Assembly: GCF_000741695.1 (NCBI RefSeq)
Contig: NZ_JGZK01000003.1
Span: forward strand, 1 to 64,000
Length of the DNA stretch: 64,000 bases
Origin: Bifidobacterium reuteri DSM 23975
GTDB taxonomy: Bacteria; Actinomycetota; Actinomycetes; Actinomycetales; Bifidobacteriaceae
Direction of reading: 5' to 3'
Under the pieces are notes generated by a model. It did no database searches and had not been told where the DNA came from. It saw only the letters and a program-made list of their open reading frames with translations. Within the stretch, counting starts at the first letter, position 1. The number at the start of each line of letters is the position of its first letter. The position numbers and the translations under genes were made by a program. This document shows, in pieces, positions 1 through 10,569 of the stretch.

Positions 1-36
1 CACCACAAACAGCGAATACCTATTCATTGAATAAAA

Positions 37-90
37 TGGGGGCTCCCCTTGTCAGGGGAGCTGGCCCGCGAAGCGGGACTGAGGGGTAGT
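37..90. repeat. Intergenic double-hairpin repeat element
   Basis: Two adjacent perfect hairpins are visible: GCTCCCCT/AGGGGAGC with a 4-nt loop (42-61) and CCCGC/GCGGG with a GAA loop (65-77), followed by a GACTGAGGGG tail. From memory, similar 'aggggagct...gactgagggg' units recur in intergenic regions of bifidobacteria and Firmicutes; that recollection was not checked. No coding sequence is convincing in 1-211. Confidence 0.5.
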
Positions 91-211
91 GAATTAATCA
101 ACGAACTTACGGCGAGGCTTACTAGTGGTCCGTTTGAGATTTCAACGCGACACGCTGTTTTGCGAATGCAAGCGAATATGGTAAGTTATTCAACTGTTGC
201 TTTTGCAACAT

Positions 212-288
<77 letters not shown>

Positions 289-289
289 G

Positions 290-323
290 AAAGCCCGGAA
301 TTTCAACGATTCCGGGCTTTTTC
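290..323 (+). terminator. Rho-independent terminator of tRNA-Pro
   Basis: An 11-bp stem, AAAGCCCGGAA/TTCCGGGCTTT, with a 9-nt loop and a short T-run begins two bases after the encoded CCA of tRNA-Pro. Confidence 0.85.
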
Positions 324-607
324 GTATTCCGGCCGGAATGGGGGCTTATCCGGCTCTTCCGATTTTGGTGTGTAAGGGCCATGCGGTTTCATGGCTCTTC
401 GCGGTTTGGTGTGCATGTGCCTTGCGGGCGGTAACGATGGCGACATCAGGACGAGACAGTCACGGTGGGTGGACATAGGCGAACCACGGCAACCATGACA
501 AGGTGTTTGCGTTTTTGCGATATCGAGACGATGATGTTTTGTCCTGCGCGGGATGATAGGTTGTGGCCGAATCGACCGATTCAGCCGGATCGGAGCATAT
601 AATCGCG
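324..607. other. Intergenic region without a recognisable gene
   Basis: Between the tRNA-Pro terminator and the ribosome-binding site of the SMR gene I see no coding sequence that I can support on either strand. The open frames here are short or run antisense into the SMR gene. The region presumably holds the promoter of the SMR gene. Confidence 0.5.
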
Positions 608-621
608 AGGAGGAGATGACT

Positions 622-960
622 ATGGCGCTGACGTGGTTGATGCTGTTCGGAGCTATTTTCTGCGAGGTGGCTGCCACGCTGTCGCTGCGCGCATCGGAGG
701 GGTTCAGCAGACTTGCTTGGGTGGCTCCTGTGGTGTTTGGATACGGCGTCTGCTTCTTCCTGCTCGCCAAGGTACTGGATCGTGGCATGCCGACCGCGCT
801 GGCGTACGGCGTATGGTCGTGCGTGGGTATCATTGCCACCGCGATCATCGCGCATTTCGCCTTCCAGGATCCGTTGAACTGGCGTATGTGGCTGGGCATG
901 GCAATCATGATTGTCGGCATCATCGTGCTGCAATGGGGCAGCCATACGGCCGTCCAGTAG
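622..960 (+). CDS. Small multidrug resistance (SMR) family exporter
   Basis: This 112-residue protein has the length and four-helix hydrophobic pattern of SMR exporters (EmrE/SugE/Gdx type), which exchange protons for cationic drugs or guanidinium-like compounds as dimers in the inner membrane. The essential membrane glutamate lies in helix 1 (Glu15, in FCEVAATLSLRASEG), and helix 3 has the W-S-x-x-G pattern typical of the family (YGVWSCVGI). I chose ATG 622 because AGGAGG (608-613) is 8 nt upstream; the ATG at 616 would be too close. It stands alone after tRNA-Pro. Substrate class cannot be assigned from the sequence. Confidence 0.85.
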   Translation: MALTWLMLFGAIFCEVAATLSLRASEGFSRLAWVAPVVFGYGVCFFLLAKVLDRGMPTALAYGVWSCVGIIATAIIAHFAFQDPLNWRMWLGMAIMIVGIIVLQWGSHTAVQ

Positions 961-1169
961 ATTATGGATCCGAGGAATGCAGCATCATTGACAATAATGA
1001 CATTGCCAGCTACTTCGACAGTGGTATGTTTCTGAAACATGTCTTCGGGAGTGACATCCTCGAAGTCGGGAATGCGCTCGGAGGCTCTCGTATGCCCAGA
1101 GATACATCCCATGTCGAGATACTGTCCATGCGTGGAAAGATGGGGTGAGACTTAAGAAGGTGATGCCTG

Positions 1170-1952
1170 ATGATTGTTGATGAACGCATAGATGGCGGCA
1201 CGCCGTTCGACTGGGGAAAAGTGTCGGCCGACTACGCAAAATACCGTGATATTTATCCTCCGGAGTTCTACCGGATGATTCTCAATCGAGGATTGTGCAG
1301 GGATGGGCAGCACGTGCTTGATTTGGGCACAGGTACTGGTGTGTTGCCACGCAACATGGCGCGGTATGGCGCTTCGTGGACAGGAATCGATGTTTCCGGG
1401 CCTCAGATTGAACAGGCGCGTCTGCTTTCCAAGGGAATGGACATCGAATACCGCGTATCGAAGGCTGAAGATGCCGTTTTTCCGGATGGTTCGTTCGATG
1501 TCGTCACAGCGTGCCAATGCTTCTGGTATTTCAACCATGAGATGGTATGCGAGAGGTTGCATCGTCTGCTCAAACCGGGTGGCACATTCCTGGTCATGGT
1601 GATGGAGTGGCTGCCGTTCGAGGACCCGGTCGCCGGTGCGAGCGAGCGTCTCATTCTCAAGTACAGTCCTCATTGGAGCGGTGCTGGCGAACGCATGCAT
1701 CCAATCGATGTGCCGGGTTGCTATCTCCGTGGTTTCGAGCTGGTCCATCATGAGGAGCGCAAGCTGGAGGTGCCATTCACCCGGGAGAGTTGGAACGGAA
1801 GGATGAAAGCGTGCCGGGGTGTCGGTGCATCGCTTGATTCGGCGCAGGTTGCCGCATGGGAGCGTGAGCATATGGCACTGCTGGAACGCATCGCGCCGCC
1901 TCGCTTTGAGGTATTGCATTATGCGGCCATGGCCGAGTTGAGACGAATCTGA
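1170..1952 (+). CDS. Class I SAM-dependent methyltransferase
   Basis: This 260-residue protein carries the SAM-binding motif I, VLDLGTGTGVLP, at about residues 49-60. An acidic strand-2 end (GIDVSG) and a typical post-motif region (LLKPGGTFLVMV) place it in the Methyltransf_11/25 group. The start at 1170 has AAGAAGG (1154-1160) about 9 nt upstream. Proteins of this type methylate small molecules, quinones or lipids in the cytoplasm; the acceptor cannot be told here. It is monocistronic, between the SMR gene and the convergent cmk-der gene. Confidence 0.8.
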   Translation: MIVDERIDGGTPFDWGKVSADYAKYRDIYPPEFYRMILNRGLCRDGQHVLDLGTGTGVLPRNMARYGASWTGIDVSGPQIEQARLLSKGMDIEYRVSKAEDAVFPDGSFDVVTACQCFWYFNHEMVCERLHRLLKPGGTFLVMVMEWLPFEDPVAGASERLILKYSPHWSGAGERMHPIDVPGCYLRGFELVHHEERKLEVPFTRESWNGRMKACRGVGASLDSAQVAAWEREHMALLERIAPPRFEVLHYAAMAELRRI

Positions 1953-2187
1953 GTCGCGCCGCATATGACCATGGCTGGCATAACCGTGATTGGTATAACC
2001 GTGATGGCATGCCTGCTGATACGTCATGAATGTATGGCTCGGTATTCGTGCCATGCGACTGCACAACCGGGTTACCGCCCGTGTGTGGCATCGTGTGACG
2101 CCGTATATCACAATCGTGAACTGATGTATACGGCATGAACCGCAAAACACGGAACATTCAGCCGCATGACATTGATGGCATAACGCT

Positions 2188-2237
2188 TCGATGGCGCCTC
2201 TGCAGCATCTTTGCAAAAGCAGAGGCGCCATCGAGCA
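2188..2237. terminator. Hairpin downstream of cmk-der
   Basis: The inverted repeat CGATGGCGCCTCTGC / GCAGAGGCGCCATCG, with a loop of about 18 nt, ends just beyond the cmk-der stop codon. It is the likely 3' end of the minus-strand transcript and may also serve the convergent methyltransferase gene. Confidence 0.6.
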
Positions 2238-2244
2238 GTATTCG

Positions 2245-4377
2245 CTACTTCTTCTTGCCCTTCTTCTCGCGGATGTTCACCGAAATCTGAATCGGAGTGC
2301 CTTCGAAGCCGAACTCCTCGCGCAGCGAGCGTTCGATGTAGCGGCGGTATCCGTGATCGAGGAAGCCGGTGGCGAAGATCACGAAGCGCGGCGGGCGCGT
2401 GGATGCCTGCGTGGCGAACAGGATTCTCGGCTGCTTGCCACCGCGCAGCGGATGCGGATGCGCGGCCTGGATCTTGCCGAGGAAGGCGTTGAGCTTTCCT
2501 GTGGGAACACGCTGATCCCAGGATTCCAGCGCCGAGCGCATGGCGCTTGCCAGACGATTGGTGTGCCAGCCGGTTTTGGCGGACAGGTTCACACGCTGCG
2601 CCCAGGTCACGCGATCGAATTCGGTGGTCCACAGTCGTTCGAGGCGCTGCTTGTCGAAATCGTCCATCGCGTCCCATTTGTTGAACACCAGAACAATCGC
2701 GCGACCGGCGTCCACGGCCGTGGACATGACCTTCAGGTCCTGATCCGAAACAGGCTGTGAGGCATCAAACAGGATTAGCGCCAGCTCGGAACGCTCGATG
2801 GCGGCTTGGGTACGCAACGAAGAATAGTATTCCGCGCCGGTCAGCTTATGCTGACGGCGTTTGATGCCGGCCGTATCGATGAGCAGCCAATCCTCGCCGT
2901 CGATGTCGATGATCTCATCGACAGGGTCACGAGTGGTGCCGGCCAGATCGTTGACCACGGAACGCTCCTCGCGAGCGAGCTGGTTCAACAGGGAGGATTT
3001 GCCCACGTTCGGCCGACCCACCAGAGCCACGCGACGCAGGTTCGACGGTGTGAGGAATCCGGAGGTCTTCTCGGCCTTCTTCAGCTTGTCGAGCGCGACA
3101 TCAAGCATGTCGCCCACGCCGCGGCCGTGCATGGCGGACACCGCATATGGTTCGCCGAGACCAAGCTTCCAGAATTCGGCGGCCATGTATTCGCTCGCCT
3201 GATCGTCGATCTTGTTGACCGCCAAGGTCACCGGCTTGCCGGCCGCACGAAGCATCTTGACGATACGTTCATCGGTATCGGTCATGCCCACCTGTGCATC
3301 GACCACGAACACCACGGCATCGGACAGCTGCACGGCCATCTGCGCCTGCGAGGCAATCGCCGAATCGATGCCTTCGACATCGGCTTCCCAACCACCGGTA
3401 TCGACCAGCTTGAAGTCGGTACCGGCCCATTCCGCATCGTAGCTGACACGGTCACGTGTCACGCCGGGAGTATCCTCCACCACTGCGGCACGACGACCGA
3501 GAATACGGTTCACCAACGAGGATTTGCCCACGTTCGGGCGTCCCACAATGGCAAGCACGCCGACAGGTTTTGGCCCTGATTTGACGGAACCCGCGGCTGG
3601 GCCACGTCCCTCGACCAGCGCCTTGTCCGCCTCATCAAGGTCATAGCCTTCGAGATTGGCGGCATACTGCTCGTATTCCTGGTTTTCGATGGCATCCTCC
3701 ACCATGCCGATCAGCATGTCCAGCGTATGCTCGAAATCCAAATCCGAGTTGTCTATGGTGGTGACGCCATCGGCGGCGGTCATGAAGCTGGTGACCTTGG
3801 AGTCGGCCTTGTCCCGTGCGACGACATTCTCCGCTCCCACTCCCGCAGCGGCCTGACCGCTGCGACGTGCCTGACGCACCTCCTCACGGGCGGTCAGCAA
3901 CACGCGCACTTCGGCGTCAGGAGCCACCACGGTGGTGATGTCACGACCTTCCGCGACAATGCCGAGCCCCTCCGAGAAGGAGTCGGGAGCGGCTTCGCGG
4001 GCGATGTAGGCACGCTGCGCAGCGATGAGCACATTACGCACGGGAATCACATTTGACACCTTCGACACATGCGAAGAGACTTCCGAGGAGCGGATGGCAT
4101 CGGAAATGTCTTCGCCGTCGGCGAAGACGCGCGGATCGTCGGGGTTCACGGAGATGTCGAAATGATCGCCGGTGAAGAAATCACCCACCGTCTCGGTCAC
4201 AGTCCGTTCATCGACCTGTTCGGAGTCCAGATCGATGCCCTGCTTCAGACACCACCAAGCGCAGGCTCGGTACATGGCTCCCGTATCCAGATAGGCATAT
4301 CCGAAATATTTGGCCAGCGCCTTGGACGTGGAGGATTTGCCCACGCCGGCTGGTCCATCAATGGCGACACGAATCAC
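2245..4377 (-). CDS. Cytidylate kinase-GTPase Der fusion protein
   Basis: One 710-residue chain joins two normally separate proteins. Residues 1 to about 235 are cytidylate kinase, which phosphorylates CMP/dCMP; its P-loop is GPAGVGKSS near residue 8. Residues from about 275 to the end are the double GTPase Der (EngA), needed for 50S subunit maturation, with two [10 protein letters not shown]-loops, NKID/NKWD base-recognition motifs and a C-terminal KH-like domain ending in a lysine-rich tail. The linker near residues 235-270 is acidic. Its ATG overlaps the rluB stop codon (ATGA), so the two are translationally coupled. The cmk-der order is common; I recall the fusion itself in bifidobacteria and some other Actinobacteria. 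Confidence 0.95.
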   Translation of the reverse strand: MIRVAIDGPAGVGKSSTSKALAKYFGYAYLDTGAMYRACAWWCLKQGIDLDSEQVDERTVTETVGDFFTGDHFDISVNPDDPRVFADGEDISDAIRSSEVSSHVSKVSNVIPVRNVLIAAQRAYIAREAAPDSFSEGLGIVAEGRDITTVVAPDAEVRVLLTAREEVRQARRSGQAAAGVGAENVVARDKADSKVTSFMTAADGVTTIDNSDLDFEHTLDMLIGMVEDAIENQEYEQYAANLEGYDLDEADKALVEGRGPAAGSVKSGPKPVGVLAIVGRPNVGKSSLVNRILGRRAAVVEDTPGVTRDRVSYDAEWAGTDFKLVDTGGWEADVEGIDSAIASQAQMAVQLSDAVVFVVDAQVGMTDTDERIVKMLRAAGKPVTLAVNKIDDQASEYMAAEFWKLGLGEPYAVSAMHGRGVGDMLDVALDKLKKAEKTSGFLTPSNLRRVALVGRPNVGKSSLLNQLAREERSVVNDLAGTTRDPVDEIIDIDGEDWLLIDTAGIKRRQHKLTGAEYYSSLRTQAAIERSELALILFDASQPVSDQDLKVMSTAVDAGRAIVLVFNKWDAMDDFDKQRLERLWTTEFDRVTWAQRVNLSAKTGWHTNRLASAMRSALESWDQRVPTGKLNAFLGKIQAAHPHPLRGGKQPRILFATQASTRPPRFVIFATGFLDHGYRRYIERSLREEFGFEGTPIQISVNIREKKGKKK

Positions 4378-5144
4378 AGGCCGACCTCCTTGGACAGTGC
4401 ACGAACCTCGGTCTGGGAGAGCACGCGATACGAGCCGGGCTTGATTTCACCGAGCTTGATCGGGCCGATCTGCGTGCGTACCAGGCGCTTGACGGGGAAA
4501 CCGATCGAGCCGAAGATACGACGGACAATGCGGTTCTTGCCGGAATGCAATACGACCTTGACCATGGTGAAATCACGGGTCGCGTCGATGATCGCGCAAT
4601 GGTCGAGCTTGATCCAGCCGTCATCGAGCTGCACGCCGGTCTTGACGAGACGGCGGCATACGGTGCCGGACAGCCGGCCCTCCACCGTGGCGATATAGGT
4701 CTTTTCGACTTCATACTTGGGATGCATGACGTGCTGGGACAGCTCGCCGTCATTGGTCATCAGAATCAGGCCCTCGGAATCATAATCCAAGCGGCCCATG
4801 TGGAAGATGCGCTCATACTTGTCGCCGACGATGTCGCGCAACGTGTAACGCCCTTTCGGGTCCTCCATGGCGGAAAGGACCCTGCGCGGCTTGTTCAGCG
4901 CCAGCGTGACATGGTTCGGATTCACACGTACGCGTGAACCGTCCACGCGTACCTGCTGGGTCTTCGGATTGACTCGTGAACCGAGTTCGGTGACCAGTTC
5001 GCCGTCCACCTCGACACGGCCTTCGGTGATCATCAGCTCGCATTTGCGGCGGGATCCGAAACCGGCTTGGGCAAGCAGCTTCTGGAGTCGAATGGAATCG
5101 GTATCATCATGCGCCATCTGGGCGCGGGAATATGCGTTTGGCAT
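4374..5144 (-). CDS. rluB: RluB/RsuA-family 23S rRNA pseudouridine synthase
   Basis: This 256-residue enzyme has an N-terminal S4 RNA-binding domain ([19 protein letters not shown], about residues 18-36) followed by the catalytic domain with the family motif [17 protein letters not shown], whose Asp is the nucleophile. The rluB-cmk-der gene order supports RluB (23S rRNA helix 89) over RsuA. The start at 5144 has GGGAG about 4 nt upstream; an internal ATG at residue 10 is possible. It overlaps cmk-der by 4 bp. The usual upstream scpA/scpB genes are not here; a divergent aquaporin lies upstream instead. Confidence 0.9.
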   Translation of the reverse strand: MPNAYSRAQMAHDDTDSIRLQKLLAQAGFGSRRKCELMITEGRVEVDGELVTELGSRVNPKTQQVRVDGSRVRVNPNHVTLALNKPRRVLSAMEDPKGRYTLRDIVGDKYERIFHMGRLDYDSEGLILMTNDGELSQHVMHPKYEVEKTYIATVEGRLSGTVCRRLVKTGVQLDDGWIKLDHCAIIDATRDFTMVKVVLHSGKNRIVRRIFGSIGFPVKRLVRTQIGPIKLGEIKPGSYRVLSQTEVRALSKEVGL

Positions 5145-5206
5145 CGTTCTCCCAACGTGGCCGGGCAGGCCGCCATATGCGGCCTGATCTCATCTTTATG
5201 GTGTTA

Positions 5207-5228
5207 TATCAGTGAGTTGTATCAGTGA
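5207..5228. repeat. TATCAGTGA direct repeat in the rluB/aquaporin promoter region
   Basis: TATCAGTGA occurs twice 13 bp apart (5207-5215 and 5220-5228) in the 205-bp divergent region. This spacing could suit a regulator that binds direct repeats, but no regulator can be named. Confidence 0.3.
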
Positions 5229-5349
5229 CAGGCTGACATTCACAGCCTTTTTCAACTTATCCATAATACCGCATCGTTGGACTGCTGATAGACTTGCAAC
5301 CGTTTGTGCGGGTTCGCTCGCCTTCCAACAGATGAAAAGGAAATAAATC

Positions 5350-6306
5350 ATGGAAAAAACCAAGCAACAGCCGCTGGCCCTGCGCGTATGCGCAGAACTG
5401 GCCGGCAGCCTTCTGCTGTGCTTTGCCATTTACGCGTTCTCCACCTGGGGCTCCGCCGTATATGGTGTGAACGTTGTGTTCGCGCCGCTCGCCACAGGTC
5501 TGTCCTATGCGGTCATCTCCGCGCTATTCGCACGCGTGTCCGGCGCTCAACTGAACCCTGCCGTCACCGTGGCAGCGGTGCTCACCGCGAAAACCAAACT
5601 GGCGGACGGCATCCTGTATGTCATCGCGCAGGTAATCGGCGCCATCGCCGCGGCGTTCGCTGTGGTGAAGCTGCTCCCCACTTCCGAGCAGGTCGCAGCC
5701 AAGGTGTGGCTCTCCCCCGCCGTCAACGGTTTCGAGCAAGGTTCGGTGTCATATTCGTTGCTGACCCAGTACGGCATCACGTTCTCGGTGACTTTGGCGA
5801 TCGTGGTCGAGGTGATCGGCTCGCTGGTGGTGGTGGCCGCCGCCATGTCGTCCATGAGCGCAGATGGCACGAATTCCGATCGCTATGCGCTGACCATGGG
5901 CGGCGCGTACGGCATCGCCGTGGCGATCAGCTATCCGGTGACCGGCGCTGGCCTGAATCCGGCACGCTCCACGGGTATCGCATTGGCTGCCATAAACGAG
6001 GGCTTGACCCAGAACCCTGTGCAGCAGCTGTGGGTGTTCTGGATCGCTCCGGTGCTGGCCGCCGCAATCGTGGCGTTGGTCATGATCGTCGTGCAGATGG
6101 CTACTACGCCGAAGCCCAAGGCCTATGATTCCGTGGCTGATGAGGCTGATGGCCAGGTGACTGCGGATGTCCAAGAGGACGTCGCAGACCAGACCGTACA
6201 GGACTCAGTGCAGGAAGGTGCCGGCGAGCGGGCCGAAGAAGCTGAAGTACGTGATCAGCAAGCCGATTCCCAGCGCGATGCCGATGAAGGAATCGAACGC
6301 CACTGA
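5350..6306 (+). CDS. Aquaporin / MIP-family channel with acidic C-terminal tail
   Basis: The 318-residue protein has the two half-helix NPA motifs of the MIP family, LNPAVT at residues 68-73 and LNPARS at 202-207, and six hydrophobic segments ending near residue 255. It should conduct water or small neutral solutes such as glycerol across the cytoplasmic membrane; the selectivity filter was not assigned. The start has AAAGGAAA upstream. Residues 255-318 form a hydrophilic tail rich in Asp, Glu and Gln. The last 34 codons or so lie antisense to the convergent DUF3017 gene, so this tail may be a run-on of a shorter ancestral protein. Confidence 0.88.
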   Translation: MEKTKQQPLALRVCAELAGSLLLCFAIYAFSTWGSAVYGVNVVFAPLATGLSYAVISALFARVSGAQLNPAVTVAAVLTAKTKLADGILYVIAQVIGAIAAAFAVVKLLPTSEQVAAKVWLSPAVNGFEQGSVSYSLLTQYGITFSVTLAIVVEVIGSLVVVAAAMSSMSADGTNSDRYALTMGGAYGIAVAISYPVTGAGLNPARSTGIALAAINEGLTQNPVQQLWVFWIAPVLAAAIVALVMIVVQMATTPKPKAYDSVADEADGQVTADVQEDVADQTVQDSVQEGAGERAEEAEVRDQQADSQRDADEGIERH

Positions 6307-6507
6307 GCGTACTTTCCAAGGGCTTTTCTCCCGTAGCACAAGACGAATAAGCCCGGTGCCGATGGCCGTCACAGCAAGCAATACTGTGGCGGCCATCGTG
6401 TATCCGGATGCGGCAATCACCGTGATGACGACAACGATGCCGAGCACGATCCATTCGAACCAAGGTTTGCCTTCGTGGGCTTCGGATACGAAAGGATGAT
6501 TGCGCAT
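6205..6507 (-). CDS. DUF3017 small membrane protein
   Basis: This 100-residue protein begins MRNHPFVSEAHEGKPW and has three hydrophobic segments (about 18-37, 40-58 and 77-96), which matches my recollection of the actinobacterial DUF3017 family near purine genes. Function is unknown. I chose ATG 6507; the frame is open 31 codons further upstream, but that part overlaps the purH terminator. It overlaps the aquaporin 3' end by 102 bp in convergent orientation. Confidence 0.7.
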   Translation of the reverse strand: MRNHPFVSEAHEGKPWFEWIVLGIVVVITVIAASGYTMAATVLLAVTAIGTGLIRLVLREKSPWKVRSVAFDSFIGIALGIGLLITYFSFFGPLAGTFLH

Positions 6508-6566
6508 GTTGCTTCCTTGTGTCGCTTGAGGTACATGAGGTACGTGAACAGAATAGCAGGTAAACA

Positions 6567-6623
6567 ACAGCGGCTGGGTTTCTGCCGGTTTGCATCGCAA
6601 ACTTTCAGAAACCCAGCCGCTGT
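6567..6623 (-). terminator. Long nested terminator hairpin after purH
   Basis: An 18-bp perfect stem, ACAGCGGCTGGGTTTCTG with its complement, encloses a loop that itself holds the inverted repeat TTTGC/GCAAA. A T-rich stretch follows on the minus strand. It ends the sucCD-DUF6350-purH transcript and separates it from the DUF3017 gene. Confidence 0.85.
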
Positions 6624-6665
6624 CATGGTGTTGTCATGGTTCCGTTCGAGGGGAACGGCAGAGGA

Positions 6666-8303
6666 TCAGTGGAAGAAGTGGCGGGTACCGGTCAGGTACA
6701 TGGTCACGCCGGCCTTCTTGGCGGCTTCGATGACCTCTTCATCGCGAATGGATCCTCCAGGCTGCACGATGGCCTTCACGCCGGCATCGATAAGCACTTG
6801 GGCGCCATCGGCGAAGGGGAAGAACGCATCGGATGCGGCAACTGAGCCGGTGGCACGGTCCGCACCATCAGCGAGCGTGTTTGCACGCTCGACGGCCAGA
6901 TGGCAGGAGTCCACACGATTCACCTGACCCATGCCGATGCCGACGGTCGCCTGGTCATGCGCCAGAAGGATGGCGTTCGACTTCACACAGCGGATGGCAC
7001 GCCATGCGAACACCAGATCCTTGAGCGTGGACTCGTCGGCGGGGTCGCCGGACACCAGCTTCCATGCATCGGGATCATCACCGGTGGCGTTGATCAGATC
7101 GGTGTCCTGCACCAGCAGTCCCCCATCGATCTGGCGTACGGATTCATGGCCCTTAGGCGGTTCCGCCACCTTGAGGATACGCAGGTTCTTCTTCTTGGTC
7201 TTCAGCAGTTCCAATGCTTCGGGCTCATAGTTCGGAGCTACGATCACCTCGGTGAAGATCGGACGTACGCTTTCGGCCATATCCAGCGTGACCTTGGAGT
7301 TGCATGCGATCACGCCGCCGTATGCGCTCATCGGATCACAGGCATGGGCCTTCTTGTGGGCTTCGGCAGCTGTGGCGCCGATGGCCAGTCCGCATGGATT
7401 GTTGTGCTTCACCACAGCCACGGCGATGGCCGGAGCCATATCCCATACCGTGCGCCATGCCGCATCCGCATCCACATAGTTGTTGTAGCTCATCGGCTTG
7501 CCGCCTAGCTGCTCAGCATGGGCGAAACCGGTCTGATTCAGCGGATCGATGTACAGGGCGGCCTGCTGGTGGGAGTTCTCGCCGTAGCGCAGCGTATGCG
7601 CACGATCCCAGGTGCGGGTGTACTGGGCGGGGAACTTCGCGGAATCGACTTCCGTGCCCTGATCGTCCGTATCGATCTCCGTGTCGGCAAGGGAAGCCGG
7701 CTTCGTCCAATGCTTGGCGGCCCACTCATTGATGGTGGCGTCATAGGCGGCGGTGTGCGCGAATGCCTTGGCCGCCAGCCACTTGCGTTCCTCCAGCGAG
7801 AAACCGGTGCCGTCAGCCACACGGGCTGCGACCAGTGCATAATCGCCGGGATCGGTGACGATGGCCACAGTCGCATGGTTCTTGGCTGCGCCACGGACCA
7901 TGGAGGGGCCGCCGATGTCGATTTTCTCGATGGTATCCGCTTCGTTGGCGCCGGAACGTACGGTATCGGCGAACGGATAGAGGTTGACGACGACCAGATC
8001 GAACGGCTTGATGCCAAACTCCTCAAGCTGCTTCGCATGCTCGGGGTTCGTCATGTCAGCCAGAATCCCTGCATGAATATACGGGTGAAGGGTTTTGACG
8101 CGACCATCCAAGCATTCAGGGAATCCGGTGACTTGAGACACCTCAGTGACCTTGACGCCCAGTTCCATGAGCCTCTTGGCGGTCGAACCAGTGGAGACGA
8201 CCTCTGTACCTGCCTTCACGAACGCGTCGGCGAGTACTTCGATTCCCTCCTTGTGGAAGACGGAAACCAGTGCCCGTCGTATCGGCCTGTTCGTGTTTGT
8301 CAT
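6666..8303 (-). CDS. purH: Bifunctional AICAR transformylase / IMP cyclohydrolase
   Basis: PurH catalyses the last two steps of de novo IMP synthesis: formylation of AICAR from 10-formyl-THF, then ring closure. The protein is 545 residues, the normal size. The N-terminal IMP cyclohydrolase domain begins [20 protein letters not shown], and the transformylase domain contains the KHNNPCG motif. The true start is ATG 8303, preceded by AAGGAGG at ideal spacing, although the frame is open far upstream. The start overlaps the stop of the DUF6350 gene (ATGA). In many Actinobacteria purN sits between these two genes; it is absent here. Confidence 0.97.
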   Translation of the reverse strand: MTNTNRPIRRALVSVFHKEGIEVLADAFVKAGTEVVSTGSTAKRLMELGVKVTEVSQVTGFPECLDGRVKTLHPYIHAGILADMTNPEHAKQLEEFGIKPFDLVVVNLYPFADTVRSGANEADTIEKIDIGGPSMVRGAAKNHATVAIVTDPGDYALVAARVADGTGFSLEERKWLAAKAFAHTAAYDATINEWAAKHWTKPASLADTEIDTDDQGTEVDSAKFPAQYTRTWDRAHTLRYGENSHQQAALYIDPLNQTGFAHAEQLGGKPMSYNNYVDADAAWRTVWDMAPAIAVAVVKHNNPCGLAIGATAAEAHKKAHACDPMSAYGGVIACNSKVTLDMAESVRPIFTEVIVAPNYEPEALELLKTKKKNLRILKVAEPPKGHESVRQIDGGLLVQDTDLINATGDDPDAWKLVSGDPADESTLKDLVFAWRAIRCVKSNAILLAHDQATVGIGMGQVNRVDSCHLAVERANTLADGADRATGSVAASDAFFPFADGAQVLIDAGVKAIVQPGGSIRDEEVIEAAKKAGVTMYLTGTRHFFH

Positions 8304-9628
8304 CCTTGTTCCTCCTTGGATTGTTCGGGTTGAGACATATGTGAGCGCGGCTGAGACGTGGAACGGACAGCTGCAGGAACAGTGGTGCTGGAAGACTTGA
8401 CTTTTCCAACAATCCAGAATACCGAAAAAACAAGTGCTGTGCCAATCAGCGCGACAAGCCAGGCTGCGAGAAGTCCCAACGCCGCTGCATGGCCGATGGT
8501 CTGGGTCGAAGCCATCACGTCGACGCCTACGTGTGCGAGGCGATGCTGCCCAAGCGATCCGTTGGACACGGTGAACAGGAGCGTCGCACCAAGGGAGAGC
8601 AGCGCTGCGCTGATGCAGAACGTGGCTGCGGGGTACGCCAGATGGATCGCCACCGAACCGCGCAATTGCGCATCTCGGACGTCCAAAGGCCTGTAACGGA
8701 ATCCCTGAGGGAGGAACAGCACCAGCAGGCCGACCACCAGCGCGGTGGCGAATGGAATGCTCATGGCCACTGTCCGCCACAATTCGCTGGTGACCGGTTC
8801 GGGAAGAATACCGAACACCGGGACCGCCGGCAAGTCGTTCGATTGACCGACCCAGAGGGTGAAACTGGCCAGTTCGCCGATTGAGAATCCGGCTCCGAAG
8901 AGCCACGACATCGCCCAGATCACCAGATTCGGCATCCATATGATCATCGCGATGGTGGTGAGGATACGCGACCCGTTCTCCATACCGGACATCGCGAATA
9001 TGGAACCCACGGCATTATGGTTCAAGACAATCCAGATGATCACCGTTATCGTTCCGGCCAGCAAATACAATGCCATGATCAACGCACTGACCAATCCGCC
9101 GAGCTTGACGCAACGGGTCGCCTGCGGGGACAGCACGGTTCCGGCTGCCCGGGAGACCGCATCGATGATGGACGAATGCGTAATGCCGGCGAGTCCATAG
9201 CCCAGCGCATACACCAACGCCGATTTGGCGAGCACAAGCCAGCCGGCATCCACCAATCCCCCGCCCAGCGACAGCTGGAAGCACTGGTTGATGATCAGCC
9301 ATGTGATGAGTCCGGGCAGAAAGGCATGGATGCTGACGGCCTGCAGTCGTATCGCAAGGGCATCGATGAGCCAGATGAGCAGGATGGTGAGCAACAACGG
9401 TGTAATGGTAAGGGTCACCGCGTCGGTGATGAAACCGGATCCCTCGCTCAGCAGCACTATGGCCTGCGTAAGGGGCACAGTGCTGGACGTGAGGTTATCG
9501 CCGCCCTCTTCCATGGATATGACGAGAAGCATCAACGCTATGAAGCATCCCAATGCGATGGCATACACGGCCATGGCTGCAAGGGACACGACGATTCCTC
9601 GCAGCCATTGGCGTATCACTGTTTTCAT
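8300..9628 (-). CDS. DUF6350 polytopic membrane protein
   Basis: A very hydrophobic 442-residue protein with around ten predicted membrane segments, beginning [19 protein letters not shown]. Position identifies it best: the order sucC-sucD-DUF6350-purN-purH is widespread in Actinobacteria, where this membrane protein is conserved but of unknown function. Start ATG 9628 lies 29 bp after the sucD stop, with only a weak ribosome-binding site, which suggests translation coupled to sucD. Its stop overlaps the purH start. Confidence 0.75.
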   Translation of the reverse strand: MKTVIRQWLRGIVVSLAAMAVYAIALGCFIALMLLVISMEEGGDNLTSSTVPLTQAIVLLSEGSGFITDAVTLTITPLLLTILLIWLIDALAIRLQAVSIHAFLPGLITWLIINQCFQLSLGGGLVDAGWLVLAKSALVYALGYGLAGITHSSIIDAVSRAAGTVLSPQATRCVKLGGLVSALIMALYLLAGTITVIIWIVLNHNAVGSIFAMSGMENGSRILTTIAMIIWMPNLVIWAMSWLFGAGFSIGELASFTLWVGQSNDLPAVPVFGILPEPVTSELWRTVAMSIPFATALVVGLLVLFLPQGFRYRPLDVRDAQLRGSVAIHLAYPAATFCISAALLSLGATLLFTVSNGSLGQHRLAHVGVDVMASTQTIGHAAALGLLAAWLVALIGTALVFSVFWIVGKVKSSSTTVPAAVRSTSQPRSHMSQPEQSKEEQG

Positions 9629-9657
9629 GGAGACCGTTCTGTTGGCTATGCGGGCGA

Positions 9658-10569
9658 TCAGGCCAGGTCGATCTTGGCGAGCAGGTCGCGCATGATCTGC
9701 GCAGCCTGCCCCGGGGTCTTGCCCACCGGGATGCCAGCTGCCTCCAAGGCGTTCTTCTTGTCCTGTGCAGTGCCCTTGCCTCCGGAGACGATGGCCCCTG
9801 CATGACCCATCTGCTTGCCTTCGGGTGCGGTGAATCCGGCGATATATGCCACGACGGGTTTGGTCATATGCTCCTTGGCCCATGCGGCGGCCTCTTGTTC
9901 GGCAAAACCACCGATCTCACCGATCATCATGACGGCCTTGGTGTTCGGATCCGCTTCGAATGCCTCCAATGCCTCCAGCAGCGTGGTACCCACGATGGGG
10001 TCGCCGCCAGCGCCCAGGCATGCGGTGAAGCCGATGTCCGAGAGCTCGCCCATCAGCTGATAGGTGAGCGTACCCGACTTGGACACCAGTCCCAACGGCC
10101 CGCGGGAGACGATGCCATCCGGGATGATGCCCAGATTGACTCCGGGATTGCCGAGCGTGATAAGACCGGGGCAGTTCGGTCCGATGATGCGAACGCCTTT
10201 CTGCTGGGCCAGCTCCACGAAATATGCGGAGTCGGATACCGGAATGCCTTCGGTAATGACCACGACGAGCTCGATGCCGGCTTCGACCGCTTCCACTACA
10301 GCGCTCTTGGCGAAACGCGGCGGCACGAACACCACACTCGCCTTGGCTCCGGTGGCCTCCCGCGCCTCACCGCAGTTGGCGTATACGGGGATGCTCGCAT
10401 CCTGGCCGTCATGAGCGGCGGAGAATGTGACCGAAGTCCCAGCCTTACGCGGGTTCACGCCGCCGACGATATTGGTGCCCGCCTTCAGCATGCGTGCAGT
10501 ATGGGTCATGCCCTGATGGCCGGTCATACCCTGAACGATGACCGGTGCGCCATCCTCAATGAACAGCAT
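9658..10569 (-). CDS. sucD: Succinyl-CoA synthetase alpha subunit
   Basis: SucD, 303 residues, forms the ADP/GDP-dependent succinyl-CoA synthetase with SucC. The CoA-binding domain begins [15 protein letters not shown], and the later [21 protein letters not shown] segment contains the histidine that becomes phosphorylated. Its start codon shares one base with the sucC stop (TGATG), so the two are coupled. Bifidobacteria lack a full oxidative citric acid cycle, so the enzyme probably interconverts succinate and succinyl-CoA for biosynthesis. Confidence 0.96.
   Translation of the reverse strand: MLFIEDGAPVIVQGMTGHQGMTHTARMLKAGTNIVGGVNPRKAGTSVTFSAAHDGQDASIPVYANCGEAREATGAKASVVFVPPRFAKSAVVEAVEAGIELVVVITEGIPVSDSAYFVELAQQKGVRIIGPNCPGLITLGNPGVNLGIIPDGIVSRGPLGLVSKSGTLTYQLMGELSDIGFTACLGAGGDPIVGTTLLEALEAFEADPNTKAVMMIGEIGGFAEQEAAAWAKEHMTKPVVAYIAGFTAPEGKQMGHAGAIVSGGKGTAQDKKNALEAAGIPVGKTPGQAAQIMRDLLAKIDLA

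Noticed and set aside
985..1112. Minus-strand frame reading RIPDFEDVTPEDMFQKHTT, like an antitoxin remnant
   Set aside because: The frame runs on antisense into the SMR gene, has no clear start or ribosome-binding site and no named family that I can defend.
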